DNA of 64,000 nucleotides. Source: Mycolicibacterium sp. P1-5 (GTDB lineage Bacteria; Actinomycetota; Actinomycetes; Mycobacteriales; Mycobacteriaceae). Positions within the stretch are counted from its first letter, which is position 1, and each line of letters opens with the position of its first letter. Positions 52,331-60,365 of the stretch are shown piece after piece. The position numbers were made by a program, and so were the translations under genes. Where the stretch lies: assembly GCF_008329565.1 (NCBI RefSeq), contig NZ_NPKT01000007.1:1-64000 (forward strand), written 5' to 3'. A model generated the notes under the pieces. The model made no database searches. It had not been told where the DNA came from and saw nothing but the letters and a program-made list of their open reading frames with translations.

Positions 52331-52918
52331 TCAGCGGTGACTTTCGCGCTCCGGTGTTTTGCCATCGCTGGGCACCGCCTGGGTGAGGATGTTCAGGATC
52401 CGGGCGTGCAGCGCATCGGTGTCATCCTCGACCGCGATGCTGCCGAGGAACAGGGCCGATCCCGCCGCCATCGCGATGATGGCGTGCGCGTCGTGTTCCA
52501 GGCCGGCGGAGTCGGACGCGAACAAGGCGACCGCCGGGCCGCTGAAGTCGGCCCACAACCTTCGGCGCATCTCTTCGTTCTCTGCCATCGCGAGTAGCAG
52601 CCCCGGGACGGCGGCGCGCACTTCTGGGCGTCCGAACAATTGGCGGCTGCCGCGCACCACCCATGCAATCCAGCCCGAGCGGTCGGTGCCGGCGAACGGC
52701 GCCAGATCCGGCGTCGCACCGAGTATCGCGTGCAGCACCAGCTCCGCTTTGGACGACCAGCGGCGATTGATACTCGAACGGCTCACTCCCGAACGGGCCG
52801 CAATCAACCGCAGACTCATGTCGTCCCAGCCGACGTCGACAAGCAATTCCCTGGTGACCTCGAAAACGCGTTCGTCGATGGAATCGTCGCGCGGGCGACC
52901 CGCCTTGGTGTCCTCCAC
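52331..52918 (-). CDS. TetR-family transcriptional regulator
   Basis: A 195-residue regulator. The helix-turn-helix is VFEVTRELLVDVGWDDMSLR, LIAARSGVSRSSINRRWSSK, AELVLHAILG. The sensor domain is short and Ala/Leu-rich. It lies directly upstream of the SDR-SDR-APH-FMO operon in the same direction, 108 bases away, so it is the likely local regulator. GTG 52918 follows a CGTGGAGG-type stretch only weakly. The inverted repeats at 52269 and 52951 are candidate sites. Confidence 0.9.
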   Translation of the reverse strand: MEDTKAGRPRDDSIDERVFEVTRELLVDVGWDDMSLRLIAARSGVSRSSINRRWSSKAELVLHAILGATPDLAPFAGTDRSGWIAWVVRGSRQLFGRPEVRAAVPGLLLAMAENEEMRRRLWADFSGPAVALFASDSAGLEHDAHAIIAMAAGSALFLGSIAVEDDTDALHARILNILTQAVPSDGKTPERESHR

Positions 52919-52950
52919 GACTGCAATTGAACCCCACGCAGAGCAAGCCG

Positions 52951-52967
52951 ACCGCTACCCCAGCGGT
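52951..52967. promoter_or_regulatory. Inverted repeat upstream of the TetR gene
   Basis: ACCGCT-ACCCC-AGCGGT is a perfect 6-5-6 inverted repeat, 33 bases upstream of the TetR GTG at 52918. It may be an autoregulatory site. It does not share sequence with the 52269 repeat beyond CCG/CGG. Confidence 0.3.
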
Positions 52968-53049
52968 ACAGCGTCGCGCTCAGATCCGACTTGCACTGCT
53001 CCAGAACAGCTTTCGATGACCGCGGCAGAGCGGGCGCAGTCGGTATGAG

Positions 53050-54021
53050 CTAGGCGGCGAACGATTCGACGATGGCGTCGGCCGGCGAACGCCAAGCCAT
53101 CCCGAGGTCGGCCAGCGTCGCCGAGTCATCCGTCGGTGTTGCCGCGGTGAGCAGCAGCGCGGCCTCGTAGCTCAGACCGTCCCCAAGCGGGAGGACGCGT
53201 CCCACAACGTCACCGACCCTGCTGGCAGTTCGAAAGATTCTTTGGTTCACCGGTATCCGAGTGAATCGGCGGCCACTGCCACGCTCCAGTGCGTCGATCA
53301 TCTCGTCGAAGGTGAGCAGCACTCCGCCGCACACATACCGCCGCGGCCCTCGGCCCGGCGCCATCAGCGCGGTGTGGACATCGGCGACGTCGCGGACATC
53401 GATCATCTGCATCCCGCCGCGCAGCTTCGGCGCGACACCGAAGCGGACGATCGGAGCCCAACCACGCTCGGTGACACCGGGTGCGGTGTGAAATGCCGCC
53501 CCGACGACACTCGAGGGATAGGTGACAACCACCGGGGCGCCCTGCTGCTGCAGCCGGCGCGCCACCCGGTCGGCGTACCCCTTGGTCTGGGCGTAGGCGC
53601 TGCGCCCCACCGCCGTCGGCGAATCCGGTCCGATGATGCCGTCAGGTGGCGGGAACAACGCGCTGTAACTGCTCACCGACACCACCGGGTCGAGACCCGC
53701 ATGCACCGCGCGGGTGAGCACCGACTCGGTGGCGTAGGCGTTGACCTGCCACATCAACGCATCGCGTCGGCTGTCGGTGCCTACCACTCCCGCGGCGTGC
53801 AACACCGCGTCACAGCCGTCGAGCAACCCCGCAATCGTTGCGTCGCTGCGAATGTCACCGGAACGCACCTCGACGTCACCGCCGCTCGCCAGGCGGTCGA
53901 TGATCGGCAGGCCGGCAGCGTCGGGCCCGACCAGCAGCCGGACCTGGTGCCCGGCACCGAGAAGGCCGCGGACGCAATGCGCGCCGACGTAGCCGGTTCC
54001 GCCGGTGACCGCGACGAGCAT
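53050..54021 (-). CDS. NAD-dependent epimerase/dehydratase (extended SDR)
   Basis: A 323-residue extended SDR. AVTGGTGYVGAHCVRGLL binds NAD(P), DAVLHAAGVVG and SVSSYSALFPP follow, and the active-site Tyr-x3-Lys is in AYAQTKGYADR. It resembles 3-beta-hydroxysteroid dehydrogenase or dihydroflavonol reductase-like proteins. ATG 54021 is divergent from the old-yellow-enzyme gene, with a 17-bp palindrome 45 bases away. The substrate is unknown. Confidence 0.9.
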   Translation of the reverse strand: MLVAVTGGTGYVGAHCVRGLLGAGHQVRLLVGPDAAGLPIIDRLASGGDVEVRSGDIRSDATIAGLLDGCDAVLHAAGVVGTDSRRDALMWQVNAYATESVLTRAVHAGLDPVVSVSSYSALFPPPDGIIGPDSPTAVGRSAYAQTKGYADRVARRLQQQGAPVVVTYPSSVVGAAFHTAPGVTERGWAPIVRFGVAPKLRGGMQMIDVRDVADVHTALMAPGRGPRRYVCGGVLLTFDEMIDALERGSGRRFTRIPVNQRIFRTASRVGDVVGRVLPLGDGLSYEAALLLTAATPTDDSATLADLGMAWRSPADAIVESFAA

Positions 54022-54058
54022 GACGTTCTCCTCAGATCCGCGGCGGGTGCCGGCGTGC

Positions 54059-54064
54059 TATATT
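54059..54064 (+). promoter_or_regulatory. Predicted -10 element (TATATT) for a leaderless transcript
   Basis: TATATT ends nine bases before the ATG at 54074, the usual distance from -10 to transcription start. No Shine-Dalgarno sequence precedes that ATG. Together this predicts a leaderless mRNA, a common mycobacterial form. Confidence 0.42.
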
Positions 54065-54065
54065 T

Positions 54066-54082
54066 CGGTACCAATGGTACCG
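54066..54082. promoter_or_regulatory. Perfect 17-bp palindrome over a start codon
   Basis: CGGTACC-AAT-GGTACCG is a perfect 7-3-7 inverted repeat. It covers the ATG at 54074 and directly follows the TATATT element. A dimeric repressor bound here would block both initiation and the divergent gene. The regulator is not in the immediate neighbourhood. Confidence 0.55.
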
Positions 54083-55279
54083 CATCTACCGGACGAGTTG
54101 CCTCGGCCTTCGACAGCGTTCACATCGATGACGCTGGGCCCGCTCACGCTCAAGAATCGGTTCATCAAAGCTGCGACTTTTGAGGGCCGGATGCCCCGCG
54201 ATGAAGTCACTCAGGAACTCATCGATTTCCACGTCGAGGTGGCTCGCGGCGGAGCAGCGATGACCACCGTCGCCTACTGCGCGGTGTCGCCCGGCGGACG
54301 GGTGCATCGCGACACCATGGTGCTCGACCAACGGCGCGCGGCGGCGCTGCGTCGGTTGACTGATGCGGTGCACGGCGACGGTGCGCTGGTGTGCGCCCAG
54401 ATCGGACATGCCGGCCTGGTGGCCAACACCCGGTCCAACCGGGCGAAGACCTTGGCGCCATCGACACGGCTCAGCGCGCCGGCCATGGCTCTGGTGCGCG
54501 GTGCGACCGTCGAGCAACTCGACAGGGTAATCGATGATTTCGGCGCGGCTGCCCGCAACGCCGTCGAGGCCGGATTCGACGCCGTCGAATTGCATTTGGG
54601 GCACGGATATCTTTTGAGTTCATTCTTCAGCCCGAACCTCAACAAGCGGACCGATCGCTTCGGTGGTGACACCGTGCGGCGTGCCGAACTGGCCCGCCGA
54701 GTGGCCGAGCGGGTACGCGCCGAAGTCGGCGACCGCATCGCAGTGACCGCCAAGTTCAACATGGACGACGGCGTCCGGGGTGGCTTCTGGCTCACCGAAA
54801 GCATGCCGACGGCGCAGTTGCTCGAGTCGGACGGCCACCTCGATGCACTCGAATTGACCGGGGGCAGTTCACTGCTCAACCCGATGTACTACTTCCGCGG
54901 CGATGTGCCGATGGCGGAGTTCATCGCTTCACAGCCCGCGCTCGTCGGTCTCGGACTGCGCTTGATCGGCAACCGAATGTTCCGCACGTATCCCTTCGAA
55001 GAGGCGTTCTTCCTGCCGCTGGCGCGTCAATTCCGGGATGCGCTCACCATGCCGCTGATCCTGCTCGGCGGCGTGAATACGATGGACACCGTCGACGCGG
55101 CGCTTGCCGAGGGTTTCGAGTTCGTCGCGATGGCTCGTGCGTTATTGCGTGACCCCTTGCTGATAACCAAGTTTCGCGACGGGTCCACCCGCGAAGGGCT
55201 GTGTGTGCACTGCACCAAATGCATGGCAACCATTTACGACGGCACGCGGTGCGTGCTACGAGTGCCCGGAATCCAGTAG
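54074..55279 (+). CDS. Old yellow enzyme / NADH:flavin oxidoreductase family protein
   Basis: A 401-residue FMN TIM-barrel protein. LTLKNRFIKAATFEGRMP, CAQIGHAGLV, ELHLGHGYLLSSFFSPNLNK and RTDRFGGDTV are family hallmarks. The C-terminus has CVHCTKC and a later Cys (TRCVL), similar to the 4Fe-4S site pattern of 2,4-dienoyl-CoA-reductase-like members, although no second FAD/NADPH half follows. ATG 54074 is chosen from a -10 box at leaderless distance; ATG 54128 is the alternative. It may reduce enones. Confidence 0.87.
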   Translation: MVPHLPDELPRPSTAFTSMTLGPLTLKNRFIKAATFEGRMPRDEVTQELIDFHVEVARGGAAMTTVAYCAVSPGGRVHRDTMVLDQRRAAALRRLTDAVHGDGALVCAQIGHAGLVANTRSNRAKTLAPSTRLSAPAMALVRGATVEQLDRVIDDFGAAARNAVEAGFDAVELHLGHGYLLSSFFSPNLNKRTDRFGGDTVRRAELARRVAERVRAEVGDRIAVTAKFNMDDGVRGGFWLTESMPTAQLLESDGHLDALELTGGSSLLNPMYYFRGDVPMAEFIASQPALVGLGLRLIGNRMFRTYPFEEAFFLPLARQFRDALTMPLILLGGVNTMDTVDAALAEGFEFVAMARALLRDPLLITKFRDGSTREGLCVHCTKCMATIYDGTRCVLRVPGIQ

Positions 55280-55291
55280 GAGCCGAGCTCC
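55279..55291. terminator. Small hairpin between convergent OYE gene and tRNA-Phe
   Basis: GGAGC-CGA-GCTCC can fold into a 5-bp stem immediately after the TAG at 55277-55279. It lies between the plus-strand OYE gene and the minus-strand tRNA genes, where a two-way terminator is expected. No T-tract follows on either side, so confidence is low. Confidence 0.33.
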
Positions 55292-55313
55292 CTGAGCGTC
55301 GGGCATCAGACTT

Positions 55314-55390
55314 TGGTGGCCAGGGCCGGGATCGAACCGGCGACCTTCCGCTTTTCAGGCGGACGCTCGTACCAACTGAGCTACCTGGCC
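55314..55390 (-). tRNA. tRNA-Phe (GAA)
   Basis: The reverse complement folds as a complete tRNA. The 7-bp acceptor is GGCCAGG/CCTGGCC, the anticodon loop is CTGAAAA giving anticodon GAA, and the T-loop is TTCGATC. Discriminator A and an encoded CCA end follow. 77 nt including CCA. Confidence 0.96.
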
Positions 55391-55430
55391 GGAAGGCACT
55401 GTGACCATCCCAAGTGCCTCACCACATACA

Positions 55431-55507
55431 TGGCGACCCTGACGGGACTCGAACCCGCGACCTCCGCCGTGACAGGGCGGCGCGCTAACCAACTGCGCCA
55501 CAGGGCC
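55431..55507 (-). tRNA. tRNA-Asp (GTC)
   Basis: The reverse complement folds as a tRNA with acceptor GGCCCTG/CAGGGTC (one G-T pair), anticodon loop CTGTCAC giving GTC, and T-loop TTCGAGT. Discriminator G and an encoded CCA are present. 77 nt including CCA. Confidence 0.96.
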
Positions 55508-55548
55508 TCACTTGTACTGCTCGCTTCCGACGTTACCGTCGTCACGCG

Positions 55549-55621
55549 TACCCCCAACGGGATTCGAACCCGTGCTACCGCCGTGAAAGGGCGGCGTCCT
55601 AGGCCACTAGACGATGGGGGC
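55549..55621 (-). tRNA. tRNA-Glu (TTC)
   Basis: The reverse complement folds as a tRNA with acceptor GCCCCCA/TGGGGGT, anticodon loop CTTTCAC giving TTC, and T-loop TTCGAAT. Unlike the two neighbours it has no encoded CCA end after discriminator A. 73 nt. Confidence 0.95.
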
Positions 55622-55743
55622 CAGAACCGAATCACTCCGGGGTACTCACAACGAGTGCACGTTAGAGCGTCGTTAGCTTAGGGCACCACAGGCTCAATCC
55701 CAAAACCGGGCAACCGGGACCAAGGCAGTATTGTGTGCGACGC

Positions 55744-55816
55744 GCCCCTATAGCTCAGTCGGTAGAGCTACGGACTTTTAATCCGCAGGTCCCAGGTTCG
55801 AGCCCTGGTGGGGGCA
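55744..55816 (+). tRNA. tRNA-Lys (TTT)
   Basis: Acceptor GCCCCTA/TGGGGGC, D-stem GCTC/GAGC, anticodon loop CTTTTAA giving TTT, and T-loop TTCGAGC. Discriminator A; no encoded CCA. It is divergent from the Phe-Asp-Glu group. Confidence 0.95.
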
Positions 55817-55885
55817 CGACGGGGGTCGAGACCGTGAGAGAGCACCTTTTCCGAGATCGCCCCTGGCAATCGGGGGTGACATATC

Positions 55886-56560
55886 GTGAACGACATGAGT
55901 GACGCGACGCCGCAGCCCGCGGATAGCGCTGGACAAGGCCCGCGCCACGGCGTCGACCGTCAGACCGGCAGGCATGTGATCGCGCGCCTGGCCGGGCCAG
56001 AAAACGACCAGACCGTGCGGGCGGTCGTCGACCTGATTTCCGGCGAGCAGAGCGCAGTCGACGCAATCGTCGAAGACGCCATATCGGACCCGGAGCGACT
56101 GGAGACGTTGGCGGGCCTCGGCAATCACGACGACAACCGGAGCGCGGCACTGGATCGGGTGGCCGCGCTGACCGCCGAGGCGCTGGGCACTCAGTTCGCA
56201 GCGGTGTCGATCGTCTACCCCGACCGGCAGGTGCTGGCGGGATGCAATGCCAGTGACGAAGAAATGCCGCGGGTTCGCCCAATCGAGATGTCGATCTGCA
56301 AGTTCACCGTCGCCAGCCGGGAGCCGCTGGTGGTCGACGACACCCGGACACATGCACTGCTGGTGGATCATCCGGCGGTACGCGATGGGGTGTTGGCCTA
56401 CGCGGGAATTCCGTTGATCGACAGCAACGGTCACGTCGCTGGGACGTTGTGCACGTGGGACACTCGCCCGCGGCACTGGTCCAGTGGCCAGGTGCAGATC
56501 CTCAACGATCTCGCCGCGGTCGCGCGCCAACGACTACTCGCCGAACCACACGACAAGTGA
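55886..56560 (+). CDS. GAF domain-containing protein
   Basis: A 224-residue cytosolic sensor-like protein. After about 80 polar residues, one GAF domain runs from AALDRVAALTAEALGTQFAA to the end: VSIVYPDRQVLAGC, the SICKFTVASREPLVVDDTR segment, VLAYAGIPLIDSNGHVAGTL and CTWDTRPRHWS. No kinase or cyclase output domain follows. The SICKFTV-x(n)-VDDT pattern is typical of stand-alone GAF proteins or those linked to phosphatases. Its ligand is unknown. GTG 55886 lies 70 bases after tRNA-Lys. Confidence 0.85.
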   Translation: MNDMSDATPQPADSAGQGPRHGVDRQTGRHVIARLAGPENDQTVRAVVDLISGEQSAVDAIVEDAISDPERLETLAGLGNHDDNRSAALDRVAALTAEALGTQFAAVSIVYPDRQVLAGCNASDEEMPRVRPIEMSICKFTVASREPLVVDDTRTHALLVDHPAVRDGVLAYAGIPLIDSNGHVAGTLCTWDTRPRHWSSGQVQILNDLAAVARQRLLAEPHDK

Positions 56561-56566
56561 CCTTTG

Positions 56567-56595
56567 TTGAAGTTCGCCACACGGGGGGATATATG
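56567..56595 (+). promoter_or_regulatory. Predicted promoter of the sugar transferase gene
   Basis: TTGAAG (56567-56572), a 17-base spacer and TATATG (56590-56595) fit a SigA-type promoter. Transcription would start about 55 bases before the ATG at 56659. Confidence 0.5.
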
Positions 56596-56658
56596 ACTCG
56601 ATGGGTAGTGAAGTCGGGTAGCGTCCCGCAAATGGTTCGGTGGGTGAAGTGAGCGGTC

Positions 56659-58143
56659 ATGGCGATACGAACCCTTCACATCGAGCGTCCGCCGGCCACG
56701 CCGGCTCATAACGGCCGGCTGGCCCCGCGCAAAAAGACCTTTGCCGAGCGAGTCCGCACCGACCCGCTGAGCACGATCATCACTGTTGCCATCGATGTCT
56801 TGTCGGTGTCGTTGGCGACCGCGCTCGGCACCTGGTGGGCTGTCTCCAAGCACGAGTACCCCCCGGGTCAATGGTGGGTAATCGTGTTCGTGCCGGTCGT
56901 GATCGCAATGCTCGGCGCGCGGGGGGTGTACCGGCGGCGTCTGAACCGGGAATTCCTCGATGAGCTCGGGCCCATCGAAGCCACCGTCGCCATCTCGACG
57001 ATGTTCCTGCTCGGCGCCATGCTGATCGGCAATGAAACCGGGCGACCCGGCGCGACCGTCGTGAAGATCTGGTTCTGCGCCGCGGTGCTCATGCCGTTCG
57101 GCCGGTTGGTCCGGGTGATCATCCAGCGCAGCCTGCGGCGCCACCACCATTTGGTCGCGCCGACCCTCATCGTCGGCAACGGTCGCGTCGCCGGTCACAT
57201 CATCAACCGCCTCGAGGAGTTCCCGGAGTACGGACTCGGGCCGGTCGGAATCATCGACGCCGAGCCGTGGTTCGGCCAGCCCGGTGATCCACGCCCGGAC
57301 ATTCCGTATCTCGGACCGCCGGAAGACATCGACAAGGCAATCCGCGACACGGGCGCTCAGAACGTCATCATCGCGTTCTCCCGCACGCAGGACCAAGTAC
57401 TCACCCACGTGGTCCGGGCCGCCCACCAGAACGGACTGCGGGTCTGGGTGGTGCCGCGGATGTTCGACACGATCGGCGAGCGCGCCAGGATCGAGCATGT
57501 CGGCGGTACGCCGCTGCTGGCGCTGCCCCACACCAACCCTCGCGGCTGGCAGTTCACGGTCAAGCACATTTTCGACCGGGTGACGTCTTTCCTTCTATTG
57601 CTGCTCATTTCGCCGGTGTTCGTCAGCCTGGTGCTCCTCGTGAAGCTGAGCTCGCCCGGGCCCATCTTCTTCCGGCAGCCGCGGGTGGGACGCGACGGCC
57701 GTGTATTCGACTGCTTGAAGTTTCGGACCATGCGAGCGCCCGCCGCCGCCGATGCCGCTTTCAGGCTCAAGATCGGTGCCGCTCCCGGTGGCGTCGAAGG
57801 CGTCGACCGCCGGACCAAGATCGGCAAAATACTGCGCGCCACATCGCTAGACGAATTGCCGCAGTTCCTCAACGTGCTCAAGGGCGAGATGAGCCTGGTG
57901 GGTCCGCGACCCGAACGACCGGAGTTCGTCGAGTTGTTCGAGGCGCAGATTCAACGCTACGGCGAGCGCCACCGCGTACGAGCGGGCGTCACCGGCTGGG
58001 CCCAAGTGCACGGGCTACGTGGGCAGACGTCGATCGCCGATCGTGCCGAGTGGGACAACTACTACATCGAGAACTTCTCGATCGCCCTCGATCTCAAGAT
58101 CCTGGCGCTGACAGTGCCGGCTGTGTTGCGCCGTGCCGAGTAA
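56659..58143 (+). CDS. Polyprenyl-phosphate sugar-1-phosphate transferase (WcaJ/exopolysaccharide type)
   Basis: A 494-residue membrane enzyme. The N-terminal half has about four membrane segments (such as TIITVAIDVLSVSLATALGT and WWVIVFVPVVIAMLGA) and a Rossmann-like CoA_binding domain (TLIVGNGRVAGHIINRL). A further hydrophobic helix, FLLLLLISPVFVSLVLLV, precedes the catalytic domain with GPIFFRQPRVGRDGRVFDCL, KFRTMR, SLDELPQFLNVLKGEMSLVG, PRPERPEF and WDNYYIENFS. It loads a sugar phosphate on a lipid carrier to start a surface polysaccharide or glycan. No glycosyltransferase partners are adjacent. Confidence 0.93.
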   Translation: MAIRTLHIERPPATPAHNGRLAPRKKTFAERVRTDPLSTIITVAIDVLSVSLATALGTWWAVSKHEYPPGQWWVIVFVPVVIAMLGARGVYRRRLNREFLDELGPIEATVAISTMFLLGAMLIGNETGRPGATVVKIWFCAAVLMPFGRLVRVIIQRSLRRHHHLVAPTLIVGNGRVAGHIINRLEEFPEYGLGPVGIIDAEPWFGQPGDPRPDIPYLGPPEDIDKAIRDTGAQNVIIAFSRTQDQVLTHVVRAAHQNGLRVWVVPRMFDTIGERARIEHVGGTPLLALPHTNPRGWQFTVKHIFDRVTSFLLLLLISPVFVSLVLLVKLSSPGPIFFRQPRVGRDGRVFDCLKFRTMRAPAAADAAFRLKIGAAPGGVEGVDRRTKIGKILRATSLDELPQFLNVLKGEMSLVGPRPERPEFVELFEAQIQRYGERHRVRAGVTGWAQVHGLRGQTSIADRAEWDNYYIENFSIALDLKILALTVPAVLRRAE

Positions 58144-58258
58144 AGCTTCGATAACAACGCGGTTAGCTGGTGTGTGAAAAATACCCGGACTGGGTAAACG
58201 CCAGTTAACGCATCGGGGAGCGGGGCAGTCCTGTTTCACGCGCGCCTCAGGAGTTAAC

Positions 58259-58417
58259 ATGAGTCACCCCTTGCTCACCTCGACCGATGTTATTCGCCAC
58301 GCTATCGCCGACCAAGTTCGGCGTCTGGGTGGCACTGACGAGAACATCGACGACATTGCTTTCGCGGCGTCATATGCCGTCATGTGCTGGGGATTGACTG
58401 CATCAGAAAGCAACTGA
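58259..58417 (+). CDS. Small protein, 52 residues, unknown function
   Basis: ATG 58259 is preceded by AGGAG with a six-base spacing, and the frame runs 52 codons to TGA. The peptide begins MSHPLLTSTDVIRHAIADQV and ends VMCWGLTASESN. It is polar and likely helical, without a signal peptide or membrane segment, and has one Cys and one Trp near the end. Codon choice is mycobacterial (GCC, GAC, ATC). I do not recognise the family. It stands alone between the sugar transferase and the MpaB-type gene. Confidence 0.62.
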   Translation: MSHPLLTSTDVIRHAIADQVRRLGGTDENIDDIAFAASYAVMCWGLTASESN

Positions 58418-58664
58418 CGCTTTCGTCAGTTCGGGTCCAGCCCCTTCACACTCGATCGACCATTCGGCCACCTCATGTGACAGGCGTGGGGCGAGGCCAG
58501 GGATCCACTCGGCTGCCGACGACCCGACAATCAGTTGCGCTCAGGGCGATAGGGCCCTAATTGCCCCTCGCAAAGATTGCACTGGCAAGCATTGCGGGTT
58601 GCGCAGCCCGACGTTGCTGAGCTGGGTCGTGGTTGGGGCTTTGACTTCTGATTCCGTCGTCGAA
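58418..58664. other. 247-bp intergenic region
   Basis: No gene is supported. It contains TAGGGCCCTA at about 58552, a 10-bp palindrome flanked by partly complementary GGCGA/TTGCC, which might be a hairpin terminator between the small protein (plus) and the MpaB-type gene (minus). It lacks a clear T-tract. Confidence 0.35.
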
Positions 58665-59699
58665 CTACGTTGTTGCCGCGCTTTCCGCCGGGTATGCGTC
58701 ACCCAGGTAATGAATTCCCTTGTCGCGCTCCCCCTCTGGTGGCAGATTCCTCGGTGGGGTGTGGACCAGCGGGGTGTCGAGTGGAATTCGCCCGTTGGCA
58801 CGGTCCCAACCCGCACGAGCGCGCGGGTGCATCCGGCGACGCTTGGGCAACACCGAGAACGCCAGGTTGACCGTCCGGCCGAACAGCCAGTGCAGCCGCT
58901 CGTCGCGTTTCGACCACCGGTAGCCCATCAGGTCGCGGACCGGCTGATCGTAGAGACCAACCGTGACCCACACCGCGAAGGGCCCGAGCACTTTGAGATA
59001 GGCCGACCAGATGAAGTCTGGAATCCATTGCAGCGAAGGATGTTTCGGCATCGTCGACAGGTCGAGCACCTCGCGGGTGGCCCAGTTGTTCTCCAACACG
59101 TTGCGGCACATGTGGTCCCAGTAGATCTGGAAATCCTCCCAGCTGGCCGGCACCGGCCGCATGCTCATGCCGTACATCCGGTACCACGTCACGTGCTCGT
59201 CGAACAGCTGGCGCTTCTGGTCCTCGGTGAGGCCGTCCCCGAAGTGCTCGGCGGTCAGGATGGTGCCCATGAAGAACGTCGCGTGGGCCCAATAGAAGAC
59301 ATCGGGATTCAGCGCGCTGTAGCGACGACCTTGGGCGTCAACACCTTTGATCGGGATGTGGTAGTCGCGCACTTCGGCTCCGGTCATGGGCGCCCGATCG
59401 CCGTCGAACACCACCCCGCCGATGGGGTAGAGAGATCGCAGCAAGCGTGGCAGGCGCTCCATGAAGAAGATCGAGTGCTCCTCGACAGCGGCACCGAGTT
59501 GGGGATGCATATTCTGCATCGAGCCGGCCCACGGCCCCTGGAGCAGTCCGCGCCAGTCGCCGAAATACTTCCACGTCAGCGAATCAGGACCGAGTGCAGC
59601 GGGCAGTCCGGCATACCCCCCGTCGGTCACCGGGCAGCCGGCTGCAGGCTGCGTGCCCCCGCTGGTGACGGGGCACGTTGGGGACGTATCTTGACTCAA
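58665..59699 (-). CDS. MpaB/rubber-oxygenase-like (DUF2236) protein
   Basis: About 344 residues of the DUF2236 family, related to latex-clearing protein and fungal MpaB, which bind heme and oxidise hydrophobic substrates. Landmarks are TWKYFGDWRGLLQGPWAGSM, the VRDYHIPIKGVDAQGRRY stretch, WAHATFFMGTILTAEHFGDG and TWYRMYGMSMRPVPASWEDF. Two repeats TCPVTSGG and GCPVTDGG lie at the N-terminus. TTG 59699 has GGAAGG upstream; ATG 59729 is the alternative start but has no ribosome site. It is divergent from a TetR gene. Confidence 0.85.
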   Translation of the reverse strand: MSQDTSPTCPVTSGGTQPAAGCPVTDGGYAGLPAALGPDSLTWKYFGDWRGLLQGPWAGSMQNMHPQLGAAVEEHSIFFMERLPRLLRSLYPIGGVVFDGDRAPMTGAEVRDYHIPIKGVDAQGRRYSALNPDVFYWAHATFFMGTILTAEHFGDGLTEDQKRQLFDEHVTWYRMYGMSMRPVPASWEDFQIYWDHMCRNVLENNWATREVLDLSTMPKHPSLQWIPDFIWSAYLKVLGPFAVWVTVGLYDQPVRDLMGYRWSKRDERLHWLFGRTVNLAFSVLPKRRRMHPRARAGWDRANGRIPLDTPLVHTPPRNLPPEGERDKGIHYLGDAYPAESAATT

Positions 59700-59738
59700 C
59701 TGGTGACCTTCCCGAGAACGCCGTGGCATTTTGACTAC

Positions 59739-60365
59739 ATGCGTTGTCACCAAGAGCTTAGGAGGGATGTGACGTCGGGTCAACGACGGGGCCGCTGGTC
59801 CGGCGTTCCGCTGCCGGACCGCCAGGCGCTGCGCCGCGACGAATTGATCTCCGCCGGTGTCACGCTGCTCGGCAGCCCGAATGGCCCGGCGCTGACGGTA
59901 CGAGCGGTCTGTCGTCATGCCATGCTCACCGAGCGGTACTTCTACGAGAGCTTCTCCGATCGGGACGAGTTCGTCCGGGCGGTCTATGACGATGTCTGCA
60001 ACCGGGCCATGATCGCACTGATGTCCGCCGGGACCCCTCGCGAGGCGGTCGAACAGTTCGTGGCCCTGATGGTCGACGATCCGGTGCGCGGCCGGGTGCT
60101 ACTACTCGCGCCGCAGGTCGAAGCCGTGCTGATCCACTCCGGCGCCGAGTGGATGCCCAGCTTCATCGAGCTGCTGCAGAGCAAGCTGACCGCGATCAGT
60201 GATCCGATGCTGCAGAAGATGATGGCCACCGGGCTGATCGGGGCCCTGACGGCACTGTTCACCGCATACCTGGACGGCCGGCTGACGCCGTCGCGGGATC
60301 AGTTCATCGACTATTGCGTCGATGTACTGCTGGCCCGGGCTGCGGGTTATCCGCCGGCGACCTGA
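59739..60365 (+). CDS. TetR-family transcriptional regulator
   Basis: A 198- to 208-residue regulator. The helix-turn-helix is DELISAGVTLLGSPNGPALT, VRAVCRHAMLTERYFYESFS, DRDEFVRAVYDDV. The start is either ATG 59739 or GTG 59769; AGGAGG at 59760-59765 is rather close to the GTG. It is divergent from the MpaB-type gene and probably represses it. Its 3' end overlaps the convergent secreted-protein gene by 19 bases. Confidence 0.88.
   Translation: MRCHQELRRDVTSGQRRGRWSGVPLPDRQALRRDELISAGVTLLGSPNGPALTVRAVCRHAMLTERYFYESFSDRDEFVRAVYDDVCNRAMIALMSAGTPREAVEQFVALMVDDPVRGRVLLLAPQVEAVLIHSGAEWMPSFIELLQSKLTAISDPMLQKMMATGLIGALTALFTAYLDGRLTPSRDQFIDYCVDVLLARAAGYPPAT

Noticed and set aside
55314..55816. tRNA cluster as an integration site for a mobile element
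   Set aside because: No integrase, excisionase or duplicated tRNA 3' end is visible on either side; flanking genes are ordinary.
59701..59752. TGGTGAC and GTCACCA as an operator between the MpaB and TetR genes
   Set aside because: The arms are 38 bases apart, too far for an ordinary TetR site, and short enough to arise by chance.
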